Position numbers and translations under genes: made by a program | The notes under the pieces: generated by a model | Databases searched by the model: none | What the model saw: the letters and a program-made list of their open reading frames with translations, nothing else | What the model was told of the DNA's origin: nothing | Assembly: GCA_000711775.1 (NCBI GenBank) | Contig: ARYC01000057.1 | Location: 124,001 to 188,000 of the forward strand | Direction: 5' to 3' | DNA length: 64,000 bases | Source: Oxytricha trifallax | Lineage: Eukaryota > Ciliophora > Spirotrichea > Sporadotrichida > Oxytrichidae | Shown: positions 23,562 to 36,239 of the stretch, piece by piece | Layout: the number at the start of each line of letters is the position of its first letter | How positions within the stretch are numbered: position 1 is the first letter of the stretch

Positions 23562-24490
23562 TCACTGATTCAGCTTATATGTGTCCTCCTACTACTGCTG
23601 TTTAATTTGGTGTTTTAGCTGATGTATAGACTAACTTACTTGCTGTATTTCCTATTCCAAACTGGCTTGTTTCTGTCTGCTCTTGGATCTACTCTAGTAT
23701 CCCAAATACTTAGAATATTCCCTCTCCAATTAATCACGTCTCTACTCTAAATTCATCAATTGGAAATCGTCACTGTTGATGTTATTATTGTTTTATTGCT
23801 GATCTACTATTACACTTCTGTTTATAGCTACTAAATTCTTGTGAAAGTTATGATGAGCTTATGACTATGAATTGGTCTTAAGTTAGCTCTCTCCGAAACT
23901 CTTAGTCTTTGTGGCCAGTTTGTAATTGGTTATATCGATCACGTCTTCGTCGTTGTTGCTGCTGTCAAACACTCCACCTGCACTCGCCTATCCATTTAAT
24001 CATTAAATTTAGAGCATGATTTGCTACAACACTTGCAATTAAATTATGATTGTTACTGGTACTCCTGAAATTAGAGGGTGATAGTAAAGTGCTTGCGATG
24101 CCAGCGAATTAAGTGTCTCTTCTGTTCATGCTATTCATGTTGGAGAACAGATTCACGTTTCTCTGAATGGGTATCTCTCTCACTTAATTGACATTGATTG
24201 ACTAATTCATCATCAATCTGTTTTTAATGTACTTATGCTTGCCTCCAATATTTAATCATCTATTTCATATATATGGATTTAGGAAATAATGTCTTAAAAA
24301 TGTCCTTTTCTATATGATTTTAAAAATAATCAAATATCATGACTTTATCTTCTATTATACTGATTGTTTTATTTTTCATTATTTTTAAGCTAAATAGACT
24401 AATCGTAAGTCTCAGTGTCTGAGTCAAATTCATCAGCTTCCACTCTTGAAGGCGAGAAAGACTTCTGACTTTAATTTTAATGTTGTGGTG
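23562..24490 (-). CDS. Coiled-coil protein, unrecognised, start codon not found
   Basis: Minus-strand coding runs from SPSRVEADEFDSDTETYDQS (about 24440) through GGKHKYIKNRLMMNQSINVN, IASTLLSPSNFRSTSNNHN and GGVFDSSNNDEDVIDITN to a long C-terminal coiled coil (DDFQLMNLEQRRDQLEREYS; QEIQQVSQSIHQLKHQIKQQ), ending at TGA 23562-23564. Two IESs are clear: 146 bp with AATA pointers and a 13-bp one with ATTTA pointers. No ATG is available upstream of the first coding piece before the low-complexity sequence at about 24500, so a first MDS probably lies elsewhere. Function unknown; the acidic N-terminus plus coiled coil suggests a scaffold. Confidence 0.75.
23999..24011. other. 13-bp IES, pointer ATTTA
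   Basis: ATTTA at 23994-23998 and 24007-24011. Excising 13 bp is needed to join VVANHALN to GQASAGGVFDSSN on the minus strand. Confidence 0.7.
24251..24396. other. IES, pointer AATA
   Basis: AATA at 24247-24250 and 24393-24396. Excision of 146 bp gives DTETYDQSIGGKHKYIKN on the minus strand. Confidence 0.72.
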
Positions 24491-24719
24491 ATTAATTTAA
24501 ATTTAGAAAAACACACCTAATTTAAGGGGAATTAAAAGGTGGAAAAACTATTTGCAAACACTTTTTAAAAATTTAAGTAAATTTAAAAATTGAGAAGATA
24601 TAAAAACAACACTGTAAAATTTTTTAAAGTAAAAGCTTTTCATTTTATCTATTAAGCTTATTGAAAGCTATTTACTTTAAACCAGTAGTTTGCTCAGAGA
24701 ATTATTAATTTATAAATTT

Positions 24720-24741
24720 AGAATAGAATAGAATAGAATAG
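24720..24741. repeat. Short tandem repeat (GAATA)n
   Basis: About four copies of GAATA next to TTAGGGTTAAG, just left of the GC-rich island. Confidence 0.7.
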
Positions 24742-24779
24742 TTAGGGTTAAGTTAATAACGAGATATTCTGGGTCATAA

Positions 24780-25240
24780 CATGACCCAATATTTGCATCC
24801 TTGAGTCATGACGTGGCACATAACCTTGAGCCTCCAAAAAACCTAAAAACCTATATATGAGGAAAACTTGGAAAAAGACTAGCGATTGCTCGACTCCTCT
24901 GTGCTCCTGACGTCCGCCATTCATCACTGTGTGGAATGCAGTCCCACTTCTTCCCCCCGCCTGCCTCCCTTCTTGCCAGCCTTGTTAGACTGTATCCACC
25001 CTGCCAACTAACGGCGTAATGGCAGGGAAATCGGCTCTCTAGAGCTCTCCCATGGCGATTGAACCCCGCTAGCTCGTTGTTATTTGCAGGTAGGTCTCTG
25101 GGCGCTTTCATCTCCTGCATGAGACAGTATTAGGCTTATATGGTTCGGATTACCAAACCAAAAAGAATCCTAAATAGAAAGTAACACATATGGGATCCAC
25201 GGTCACCTGAAGGCACTCCCTATTTAGTATCTTTTTAATT
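24780..25240. ncRNA. GC-rich island, candidate structured non-coding RNA
   Basis: Roughly 24880-25130 is strikingly GC-rich against surroundings of more than 70% AT. Predicted stems include CCCTGCCA/TGGCAGGG around a 13-base loop (25000-25029), GCAGG/CCTGC (about 25087-25119), GGTTCGG/CCAAACC (about 25140-25158) and GGGTCA/TGACCC (24771-24787). On the plus strand a TATA-like CTATATATGAGG (24851) precedes the island and a TTTTT run (25231) follows it, with a B-box-like GGTTCGGATTACC between, which fits a Pol III transcript of about 350 nt. An 89-codon standard-code frame crosses it on the minus strand but looks incidental. It does not clearly match RNase P, SRP, U3 or 5S RNA by eye. Confidence 0.45.
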
Positions 25241-25300
25241 TTTAATTTATAAATTTAACTAACTAACTTAGATTAATTGTCTCTTTCTTGCCATTAAAAA

Positions 25301-28300
25301 TCATATTTTTAGGGCATTCTTTAAATTATGAAATAATATATTTATTTTATGAAATTAAAGAGCTTGACTGACGCCTTGTGATTAATTTTTTGCATTACTG
25401 AAGCCTCTCCTCGATTTACTTCTATCCTATTCATTAGCAATTATTTAATTCCCATACTCCTAGGTCCCACTTTGACTGTTCCTCTTTTCGCTGCTTGATT
25501 AGTCTATCTACCTCAATTTATTAATAAGTGGATGTTTTATGCTATTTTTCTGCTCATATCCAAACTGAGTCTACAACTATTATTTCCCATTATTAATGTC
25601 TTGGTGATATTTCTAGTAAGTAATGTAGTTGTACATTTCTGGGTTGTTTGAGTCGTAAAATTGAGAGAAATTGTTATTGATTTTAGACTCTAAAATTGAC
25701 TGTCTGGGCAGTCTGTGAAGCTGGAAGTCGTTTAAATCACTGGATTGCATTTCATCCACGAAACCTGGCCTGTATGAGATGGTTTCATGATTCTCATTTA
25801 ACCTAGTAGGTGACTCTCTAAATGATTTAAAAATGCTTTTTATGTATTCTTGAAAATATTTAAACTAGATTTATATATAAAATTGATTTATTTGAATAAC
25901 TCTCTAAGTCTAATATCAGTTGGACCATAAATACGATTATCAAAAAGCTCAATTTTGTTTTAGTTTTATTTCTGTGGAGGGTGACTGTGAGATCTATAAT
26001 TCCTATACTCCTAATCTTTCTCGTGTGGTTTTTATGGTGTGTAACTAAGTTTATTATTCTATTGTTTGACTATGTCCCTCTCGATTATCTCTTAACTTAA
26101 GCAAAATATTTTTCTAAAATTAAATATGATATTAAATACAAAAATAACGTTTTTATTAACTTTTATCTAAGTGATTTTGGCATAACTAATCAATTTTAGA
26201 TTACATAGATTATATAGTTTAATTTAGAACTCTATGTGTGCTCGTTAGCTCTTATATTTAACTATGCATCTGCATTTTTTCAGTTAAATTATAATTTATT
26301 CAATAATTATGAGTTTCTATTAAAATAAAGTTAAAAGTTTAAATATAAAACAGTATGAGCTTATCTAAGATTTGACTCAAGACTTTCTTATTTATTTTAC
26401 ATTCTTTTAATGGTATCCTTAAGATATTTATTTTCTGATTCTATAATTTTCATGTTTTTGTGTTCTTGTTTGACAATTTATTATTATATAATAAATTCAA
26501 TCAATTTAGTTAAATTAAAATGAAATTGATTAATTACCTTGAGTTATGTTTTTTATAAATATTATAAGTCCTAGCTTCATTATGCTCAATGAGTTAGAAT
26601 GCTAAAATCAATCGTAGTAAAGAAAATGTTTACTAATTTTATTTTAATTTATTCATCAATATTTTATTGCGCTTTCTTAAATAACCTACTAAATTTTAAA
26701 TTTAAATTAATTTAATAAAAAATTTACTAATATCGCATGCTTTCCTGCAATATTAAAAAATTTATAAACTATTTTTAGAAATGTATATCGTAATTTATAA
26801 TACAGTTGTTTTATAATTATTTGGCTTTAGCTAATTCATCTAATAGCATTTGATTCTACTTCCTCAATTGTATCAAAGTTCGCTATGCACTTATGTCACT
26901 TGAATCTTAATTCTGATTTTACTATTGAGTAAATTGACTAGGGTTTTATTATGGTTAAGATGGATGAGTAAAGGTCTTGTTTAATAATATCTTTGAAGGA
27001 GTGAAAATAAGTGAGGAATTCATATTGTTCTAAAGTGAGACTATATTTTAGTCAAGGCTGTTTTTGTAATGGTGTAATGCAGAATTTCTTTGATATTGGT
27101 TTGGAGATGAGTACATCAACATATTAATTATATTTGAATAAAAGACATAAGTAATAGAGAAATGATTTATTAATTAAAAACTATACATATTTTGGTTGTT
27201 TTAGGGGTTAAAAGCTTGAGTGTTAATAAATGTAGGATTAACAATAATTGTTCCTTAATATGGAGATTGCCTATTAGGGGACACATTATGAGATTTTGAG
27301 GGTGTAATTCTCTTAAAATATCTGAATTCATTTTTAAGATCTCGCTCATGATACCTAAGGTTCCAATTTCCATAATCTTATGTATTTATTTGTGGGTTAA
27401 GATTGCTAGTTGTGAATTTATCTCTATTTTAGTATATATCCTTTTGCACTTTCAATCCTGGCGAGAGATATTCGATTGTATTGGGAACCCTTAAACCCTC
27501 TTTGGATTCATCTCTCATTTAGGAACTGCTAGATTTCATATAAGTACTCTTAAGTTTTCTCATTTCTTCACTTTAATTTTGCTTTTGCTTTTGTTTCTTG
27601 GTTTTGGATTTCAGTTCAGAATTAGATACTTCTTATAATTGTGGTGATTTATTTGCAGATTTTGGATTGACTTCGTTTTCAACTTATGTTAGATTAAATC
27701 TTGAGAATCTATTCAAGTCGTTATCTTCTTAGTTCAGTTATACGATGATTTTATCTTTGTCAAAGATGTTTTCATTTCTAGATATTTTCTGATTAAAATC
27801 CAAGTTTCCAAACGTATGCACTGGTGTAGCTTAAATTAAAAAGATTGAACAATTTTATATTTTAAGTAATTAGCTGGAATCATGATTTATGAATTAGCAA
27901 GTTCCTCATCGTTTTTACTATTATATGACCTTAGCTTTAACTATTGCTTTTTCACTCTCTAATCATTTTCATCTTACTGTGTGTCGATGTGATTGCATTA
28001 ATCTTCTTCGCTTTAACTTTGACTAAGGTATTGCTCTAATAACTCATCTTATATGGGTGATTAGTCCTTATCAATAAGTTAATCTTAGTCGCTCTAGCTA
28101 CTTGATTCTTCCTCGCTATCCTTCACATTTTCGTCATGCTCTGTTAAAAACCTCTAAAACTAAGCTTGATTAGTGTTAGACTGATAAGTGTTAACTTAAA
28201 CTTTTTGTTTGGTTTCTTGATTGTTCAATGTCAAGTCAATCTTAACAATATTTGCTGAAGTTGGAGTGAAAGGTTTCGCTTTGCTTAATCTTGATTAACT

Positions 28301-29220
28301 AGAATGGTTAAGATTCTCGAAAAAGTTAACTAAGTTGTTAACTGGAGTGATGCTATCTTTTTTCTTAGTAGAAGTAGAAACTTGGGGATCTTTAGATTTT
28401 TAAGTTTCTGAAGATTCTCGAATGCTATTCTCTTAGTTAGAATTAAACTTAGCTGTCTGGATAATTTACTGAGAGTCTCTTAAATTCTAAGGCACACTTT
28501 AATTTAGACTCAACTCTTCTTGTGAAAGTATTTTGTCCCCAAATTTACTTTAGGGACATGCGAAACTGATCAAATTATCTGCCTCTAACTCATTGAATGT
28601 TAAAGATTACAGACCTTTATCTTCCTGAAGAATATTGTCCAGCACGTGTTATTATGATGTAATTTAACTCTATAGAATCTCAGATTGTCTCAAATTATTC
28701 TATGGAATATTTTCAGTTTAATTTTGTACTTTAAATGTTGTATAGCTTTCTGGTTTACTCAATTAGTTACTCAAACAGCTTTCTTGTTTGATATTATCAA
28801 AAAGCATTTTTTGTTTATCTTATATCTGTGAATTAAAACCTTACAATAATTAATTGGATGGATGGTTTTATTGTTATGGACTTGCATCAAATTTATTCTT
28901 TTCTTTTAATCTTTGTACTGATTTACTCTATCTAATACATTATTAAAATTATGCTTAAAGTCATAGTAGTTTATTAACATTTGCTGGCTTCTAAAAAGGG
29001 TAAACTTATATAATCTAAGCAATTGATTCTCATTTGAAGCAAATTTATGATTAAAATTCTCGAGTAACTGATGCTTACCAATATTGGATCCAATTTTAAG
29101 ATGGGCGTCTTATTCGTTTTACATGTAGGAGCTGAGATTTTGATATTCTGAAGAAAAATAACTATTCGTTGATATTTTTTACTCAAGCTGCCTCCTCTGT
29201 TTAATTTGCTTTACTGTTTT
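25301..29220 (-). CDS. Long Gln/Asn/Lys-rich disordered protein (one or two genes), unrecognised
   Basis: Coding-quality minus-strand segments occur through this interval: QIKQRRQLEQKISTNSYFSS (about 29190), GSNIGKHQLLENFNHKFASN (about 29060), ENEVNPKSANKSPQLQEVSN (about 27650), PNTIEYLSPGLKVQKDIYQN (about 27450), IINPT-like repeats near 27240, LLNKTFTHPSQPQQNPSQFT (about 26960), QKPHEKDQEYRNYRSHSHPP (about 26010), NHETISYRPGFVDEMQSSDL (about 25760) and NEQDRSKSRRGFSNAKNQS (about 25420), ending at TGA 25301-25303. AT-rich gaps between them (for example 26110-26830) are presumed IESs. No conserved domain was seen. Whether the pieces make one protein of about 1000 residues or two genes, and where it starts, is not settled. 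Confidence 0.6.
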
Positions 29221-29559
29221 AGATTTTAATAAACTATCAACAACATAAAATAAAAATAGCAATATAACAATATTTGGAGGTATTTCTTTGCTAAGTTTTT
29301 GAAATAAAATGATATATAGAATAATTTAGTATCAATTTATTGCTTTCTGAGACTGTTCTGTTAATAATCTAGTTGTAACTACAAACTGATGTTATTCTGA
29401 TTTAAATTGCTTCGCATGCTGTCTTACTGATCAGGTTCATCAGGCACTTCAACATGATGAAATCTCACTATTTCAGAGACGCTTAAAATATTTAATATTG
29501 TAGATAATTTAATATGAAAGAAAAACTTATTATGTTTTTATATATAGGCTATCTTGGAT

Positions 29560-32500
29560 TGTATTTTAAAGTTGTTAATTGGACAGACTTTTATCTATTA
29601 TTTGATCTTTAGGACTGACATTCGATTGTGATGCATCATTTATTTGCAACTGCTCTTACTTTAAATAAAATTTTATGATAAAAAATCAAAAAAATTATTT
29701 TTATATTCCCAATTTTATTAAAAACATACTAATTGACATAAAATCATTTTTATTACTTTTTTTCCTCCCATGCATTTTGGTTCTTTTCATCACTATTAGG
29801 ATTACTGTCACTGGCTGACGACTATTTATGAATATTTTTTGATGATTTTCGCTTATTTCTGTGTTTTTTAGGCATTTTTAATGAATAAATATTGTAAACT
29901 AATGGTCTTGATAATTTGCTGTTATAAGAGTTAATTACAGTGAGAAAATTTATGATATATATAAATAAGTAATGTGTTGGTTTGGTTTAACTAAGAAATT
30001 TAATTAATAAGAGAAATTAAATGGCCCTTTAAAATATGAAAAAGTGAATTGGAAGAATTTTTATATAAAATTATTTTATAGATCATTATAGTGGGTAAGT
30101 AATGAACAAAATTTATGATTTAATAAGTTTTAAGTCTGGATTTTATTTATTCTCATTTTTAGATTATAAAGAAACATCAGTTTATAAATATTTGGAGATT
30201 GGATTTAATTATAATAATTCAAAATACAAATATTACATGCTATCATTTTTATATTTATATTAATATATTTCTAAAAATGTATAATTACATATAAAAAACT
30301 AAAAAGATATATAAAAATTAATTGAAAAGGAGGAATTTGATAATTAAATCAAATTCGATAAAAATAATGAAGTTTTTTCTTGGATTTAATATATTTCGAA
30401 TAGTTTAATTGAAATAAAAATATTTTTCCATAACAGTCCCCCAAAATTTTCTAATAATTATTTTTATTCATTCTATTTCATTAATTCAAAATAAATAATT
30501 AAGAATCAATTCTGACCCCAAAAAATATTTTGTTTTTTATATGAGTATTCGTTTGTAAAATTAGAATTTGTGGTGATTATAAAAATATCAAAAATTACAG
30601 ATAATTAGACTAATTTATACTTTACTAGGTATTTACAATTATTCTCTTATCCTAAATTGGCCTAGGTAGTTTAAGAAACTGTCTTATAAAAAATATTTGC
30701 TTGAATACTTTTGCAAAATGTAGCAAGCGGTGATATACATTGCTTGAATTATTGAATAATTAAAAAATAACAAAACCAATTAAATCTCTAGATAGGTGGT
30801 ATGGGGATTTTAACAAACTATTATTCATTACAAAATTCAAACATTTACAGAACTGTGAGAGAACATTATTTAATTTATGTAGACTTATAGCTAATATTCT
30901 CAAGCAAGTTTTATATTTTTATGTTAATCTTAAAACATTTTTTATTTTTTTATAATAAAGGATATCTTATTAACTTAAATAAAGGCTTTAAGGACGACAA
31001 TTCCTAGTAACCTTTATTAATAGATTATTAATAGATAATTTAAATAATTCTTAATATATATATATATATTTAAATCTCAAATTATAATAATTATATTTTA
31101 AAGTGTAGGGCATGGCTATTTTAAAATTACTAAATTTGCCATAAAATATGGAGACTATTAACAAAATTTATGGTTATCACTACACAGAAATAAGTAAAAT
31201 TTCAAATTGCAAATTATCATCAAATTTTGAGCTTGAATAAAAAGAGTTGTATAAATTATTAAAAGCTTTTATCAAAAGTTAAAGGTTAAAATTTAGTTTT
31301 CAATCAATCTATGAACATATTTTGATGTCTTCTGTGTTATTATATATTTCTAATAATTCCAAAGTCAATGTTTAATATTGTGAAATTTTTTAATTTACAA
31401 TTTTTGTAGGAATAAATAAAAGTTAACATAAACTAACTGCTTTATAATAAACCTTTGTGTAGCATTATTTTTAATTTTTCAGTGTAGTAATATTTATATA
31501 GATAAATCTATTAATTTAGTTGATTAATATAAAAGAAAGTGAAACAATAAAATCTTTCCTTAGATTTCCCCTTAATTCTATATCTAATCAATAATAATAA
31601 TAATAATTAATAGATTACAAAACAGGTGATACTCTGCATTGACTTTATGAGTACATTTCTTTTTTATAATTCATAAATGCAAAAGGACTTTACAAAGAGA
31701 CTATTTGTTAATGATAAAAAGTATGCCTGGTAAAAAATGGTGTAGACTATTAAAAGTCATTCGGAATCATTATTACTCAATAAAATTAAATATAATTTTA
31801 GCAAAATTTAAGCAGAGTGGATGATGGATGAGCAATTATTATTTTTTAGTGTAAAACTAGATAATGTAAATATGCTAGCCCTATACAATTTTCTATGTTA
31901 AAACTTAAGATTAATAGAGTTATAAAAAGAGATTATCAGAAAATGAAGAGTAAAAATTTGAAATGTAATTTTTTCTATAATTAAATGCAGACTGTTGAAA
32001 TCCTTATAAATTGAAAAATGTTATTTGATATTTTAAAAATTAAAGACGTTAATAATTCAAAGTAGTTAGCCCCTTAATTTAAATTTGAGAAGAAAAAACA
32101 TTATTTAACTTTATGATAGTGTCATAATCAAAAGTAGTTGATGGACATGTGAAGCAGCTCAACAACCTATAAATGTCTTTAAAGTTGTAATACTTCAGTA
32201 TTTTTTTTATTCAAATCGTAGCATTATTTCAAAAAATTTTATTTAAAATAATAAAAAAAATCTAATATCTTTAAATAGAAAAATTCAAGCATAAATTTAA
32301 AATTTTCAATCTAAATATTTTAATTTATGAACTTTATTGAGGTTTGATTTCAATATTACTAACTTAATCATTGTAATATATAAATAATTTTATATTTTAA
32401 TTATTATTTAATATCTTGATAGTTATTTGGATAACATTTGCTATGATTTTTAATAATTCGAATAAATAAATCTAAAATTATAGTTTTGACTTAATATATT

Positions 32501-33400
32501 TAATTTTTTTTATTCCATAAAATAATAAAAAGTAAATATTTTACCAATTTTTTCTCCATATTATTCTTATAATAATATACAAATTTAATTGCTGCAATTT
32601 TTAAATAATTATTTAATTTCTTTTGTAAAAATTAATTAGAAGGTAATTTACAAAAGATGGCATTATTTTGAATAAAATTTATTTAAGGAATTGAATATTT
32701 AATATTCTTTTTAAAATTGTATTTCCTAAACAATAAATTTTCTCTTATCAAATAAATTCCATTAATAGAAAAAGTTAAATATTATATATTTCAAATGTCG
32801 GTAACGAATTCTTTACAATTCCATATTAGTAATTATAACATTTAGCATTCGTTATATATTAATTTAGTGGAATAAAGAGAAACTGAGTTAAACTTATATT
32901 TAAATTTTGTTGATTAAATTAATAAATTTTTAATTAGAGGCTTACAATTAATTATTCAAATAACTAACCAAAGTTTGATTAATACTCTTATTTATTCAGA
33001 ATAGATAGCATTGCAAGTTTTTATAGATATCTTTAATAACGCAAGAATCTAATGTATAAAGGAAAATTATATTAATGTGGATAAATTAAGTATCATTTAC
33101 TCATTTTTCTCATTATATTAAACTCCAGATAACTATTTATAATATCGTAAATGATTACTCGAAGCGCTTTGTTAATTATAGCTATTTTTCAATCCTTAGG
33201 AAAATATTCCTAACAAAATTATTTCTCCAGTATGATTATTAAAAATATTAAAAACTCATTAAACTTTATTAAAATATTTAACTCATTTTAAATTTATATA
33301 ATGATTTCCTTTCCTTTTTATTTTAATTAATTGTATTTCAATAATATAGTAAATTATAAAATTGTTATATTAATAAAATAAAAATGCTGAAAAATGTGGA
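29560..33400. other. AT-rich micronuclear desert
   Basis: About 3.8 kb of extremely AT-rich sequence with simple repeats (for example AAT repeats near 31590 and TA runs near 31060). Neither strand shows a convincing coding piece. Most likely micronuclear-limited spacer. Confidence 0.6.
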
Positions 33401-33467
33401 CCAGTGTTTATGTAAATGAGAATCAGCTTCACAGATTAGATTCAAGATGACTTAAATAATCTTTATC

Positions 33468-34536
33468 TCACTCTTGCATAGCATCATCGTGTTAGTAAGA
33501 TATTTGGGATGATTTGGGTTGGACTCTATGAGAATTCATATTCAAAACACTTCCCAATTACTATTAATGATTGAGATTTTGTTTGCAGAGATCTTAATCT
33601 TCAACTGCTTAGTAATTTGCATCTTCATATTGCTGAGATAACACTTAAGATAGCTTTTGAGACAAATTCTAAGTGTTTAAGGGAGTTCTCGATTAGGGTA
33701 GATGAAAATGTTGCTGGAAATTTTGAGAGAGTTCAAAATTGCTTGAGACATGTGCAGGCTAACTTTAAGTAAGGTAACTATGATTTCCTTAGTTCAAATT
33801 GGCTTGAAAATTCAAATGATGCTTAAAGCCAGTCTAAGAGCTGTAATTATTCAAACCACCCTCTTAGATGTTTGCCTGTGAGAACTTTTAAGTGTTGGAA
33901 AACTGGGTATTCTTGGGTACTGGTAGATCGTTCTTGAAGTAGAAATAACAGTCAGAGCCAGATCTTTCTTCAAGAATACTCTCTTGCATTCCATATCTTT
34001 ACTTGTCAGTCATTGCAGGGGTGAACTAAGTCTCTTCATAGATAGTATGGAGCATGCTTGGATACTTGAATGTATCATGATCTTTAGATTTTGCCATAAT
34101 AGAAAAACTTGAATCTGAGAAACTAAAGATCGATCTCTTGGATTCCTAACCAGATTTCTCCAAATCTAAGATCGATCCAAAATCACTTCTTGTGATGGAT
34201 CCATGACATTCCACTGCTGTCTCTTCATCTTAAAAGTTGAAGCTTTGAGGGTTAGTTGGATACTAACCATCCCAAGGTTCATAGCTAGGGTTGTAAGTTG
34301 ACAATTCCTAGACTTCAAGCTGAGGAAAATCTTCAAGATACTTCGAATCATCAAAGTTACACTTTTTTCCGCAATCTTTCTTAGAAGAGGTAGGGTGAAA
34401 AGATTCTGTCTCTCTACTAATATTTTGTAAAAATGGAATAGAGGAGTAATTACTTTGAAGTTTTGGATGAAAAGGGAATGCAAGTACTAAGAGACTCATT
34501 TGTCATCTTTGAATCAGTGGTCGGATTGCCTAACAT
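33468..34536 (-). CDS. Ser/Gln/Asn-rich protein, unrecognised
   Basis: ATG 34536 gives LGNPTTDSKMTNESLSTC. A 40-bp IES with GGAAT pointers is removed to continue IPFLQNISRETESFHPTSSK. The frame stays open through NPSYEPWDGQYPTNPQSF, GSITRSDFGSILDLEKSG, RSIFSFSDSSFSIMAKSKDH and PAMTDKQRYGMQESILEERS, then a Gln-rich C-terminus, ending DAMQE at TGA 33468-33470 (about 340 residues). It is polar with many Ser/Gln, likely disordered, with no membrane segments and no known domain recognised. The plus strand of 33421-33940 is also partly open in code 6 but is broken by TGA and less coherent. Confidence 0.7.
34440..34479. other. 40-bp IES, pointer GGAAT
   Basis: GGAAT at 34435-34439 and 34475-34479. 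Excision gives ESLSTCIPFLQNISRETE on the minus strand. Confidence 0.78.
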
Positions 34537-34664
34537 AAAATAATATATTCAAAATTTTGATTCTCATACCTTTAGAGTTCAATGCAAATAAGTTTTAGTT
34601 ATGGTTTAGATTGGTTGATTACATTTAAATTTTGATTTTAGATTATAAATTTGAATGACTTGCT

Positions 34665-36233
34665 TCAATTTATATGCGATGTCAAAACTTATTAAAATTA
34701 GAGAAAAAATTATTGATATTTACTAAATTTTCGATACAATCTATCATTTAGCTTACTGTCTTTTCTTATTATCTAACTCTCTTCTTAACTTTACTTGATT
34801 ACTGACATCTTACCAATCAATTTTTAGAATGATAACATAAAGTATTTAATTTTCTTATAGCAAATAAAGTAGTTAAATTAAGTTTAGTAGAAGATGAAAT
34901 TGAAGATAATTGCAAGAGTAGGACCAACCCACAGCCCAACGATTCCATAATCATAATAAAAAACTGCTGCAAGTGAAATTGGAATTCCAATAACCCAGTA
35001 ACCTATAACTGTAACCCAAGAAGCAACCCCCTATTTTCCAAGTCCTCTGATAATACCCTGTCCCACTCCTTGAGTGCAATCAAAGAAAACGAAAATCGAA
35101 ATGACACTGTAAGCTTTGGCAATTAAATCATTTACAGTTGGTGAGCTACTGAAAACTCCAATCACTGTATTTTGCAAGACATTAATAGCTACTACACTTG
35201 CAATTGCCCAAAGGAAAGCAGAGAATGAGCACATTTTTGCATAAATTTTGGCGCCTTCGACATTATTGGCACCAATCATGTTTCCTACCAAGATAGTTGA
35301 AGAAATTGCCAATCCTACTGGAATCATGTAAGTTAAGAGCCCAATATTTCTTAGCACAGTTTAAGCAGAAAGATCATCAATAGACATATAACTAGCAATC
35401 AGAGTGAAAATATCGAAAGCCCACCATGACCAAATACCTAGAGATGCGCATTATAAACTTAAGATGAACTATGGATATAAATTTGATCTTCCTTCTTTGT
35501 CCCAAATAGGTACTATGCTTTGTCTCACCTTTTGTGATAATGAAATGCACACTATATAGATCAAGAATCTAATCACGAAATGAATGCAACTTGCTATTGC
35601 TATTCCGGTCATTTCCCATTTTAGGTATATAGCAAGGAAGTAGGCAATGAAGAAATGAATAACAGAGGCTATTAAATTTGAAGCTAATCCAAATCTAGTT
35701 TCTCTATGTCCAGAGCAGAATCTTCCAAGGCAGCTTCCATAAGTAAAAAGTAAAATCCCTGGCATGCAAATTTTAACATAGATAGCTGCTTACTCAGAGA
35801 CATAAGGATCCTAGCCGAGATAAATAAACCCATATTCACAGAACCATAAAGGAATGGAGAGTGGAATGAAAATCATAGTAGTTAGGTAAAGTTGTCTATT
35901 CAAGTAAATTCCGCAAAGTCTGAAATCTTATTGACCATAAGCTTAAGAGATCAAAGTATCTAGAGAGCCACAGAATGAAATGCCTATTGAAAGTAGGAAT
36001 ATACTTATAGTTATTCCACCCAGACCTAGTGATGCCAAGAGTTTGGTATCGTCTGAATGACCCAAAATAATTGAATTGCAAATGTGATAGGCTGGATGGA
36101 AAACCATTCCAATGATTGGATAAATGGCGAGATTAAAGATTCTTTTCATGACACTGTAAGTATCGAATTTAGTTTCGAATACTTGTTAAGCTTTTTGTTA
36201 TATTGGACCATCCTGTTCTTTATTAGCTCTCAT
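34665..36233 (-). CDS. MATE-family multidrug/toxin extrusion transporter, uninterrupted
   Basis: One continuous code-6 frame of 522 codons from ATG 36233 (MRANKEQDG) to TGA 34665-34667. It has twelve-helix MATE character: IFNLAIYPIIGMVFHPAYHI, LASLGLGGITISIFLLSIG, SFCGSLDTLISQAYGQQDF (the typical ALDTLCSQAYGA motif), LTTMIFIPLSIPLWF, GIAIASCIHFVIRFLIYIV, IPVGLAISSTILVGNMIGAN (the second-half signature), and VIGYWVIGIPISLAAVFYYD with GIVGLWVGPTLAIIFNF near the C-terminus. The length is normal for eukaryotic MATE proteins. It would export organic cations or drugs by cation antiport across a membrane. No IES interrupts it. Confidence 0.95.
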
Positions 36234-36239
36234 GTCACT

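Noticed and set aside
24851..25120. 89-codon minus-strand frame in the GC-rich island
   Set aside because: It uses no TAA/TAG glutamine codons, unlike real genes here, has no domain, and lies over predicted RNA stems; more likely incidental.
24860..25240. RNase P, SRP or U3 RNA identity for the GC-rich island
   Set aside because: A few similarities (GAGGAAAA, GACAG...GGCTTAT) to RNase P conserved regions were seen, but pairing and order did not hold up by eye.
30420..30530. CCCCCAAAA and CCCCAAAAAA stretches
   Set aside because: Only single partial telomere-like units with no second repeat or ANT site; not TBE ends.
33421..33940. Plus-strand open frame
   Set aside because: Broken by an in-frame TGA and less coherent than the minus-strand gene, which is continuous and IES-consistent.
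34166..34483. 105-codon minus-strand frame (MHSLFIQNF...)
   Set aside because: It is a shifted frame of the 33468-34536 gene.
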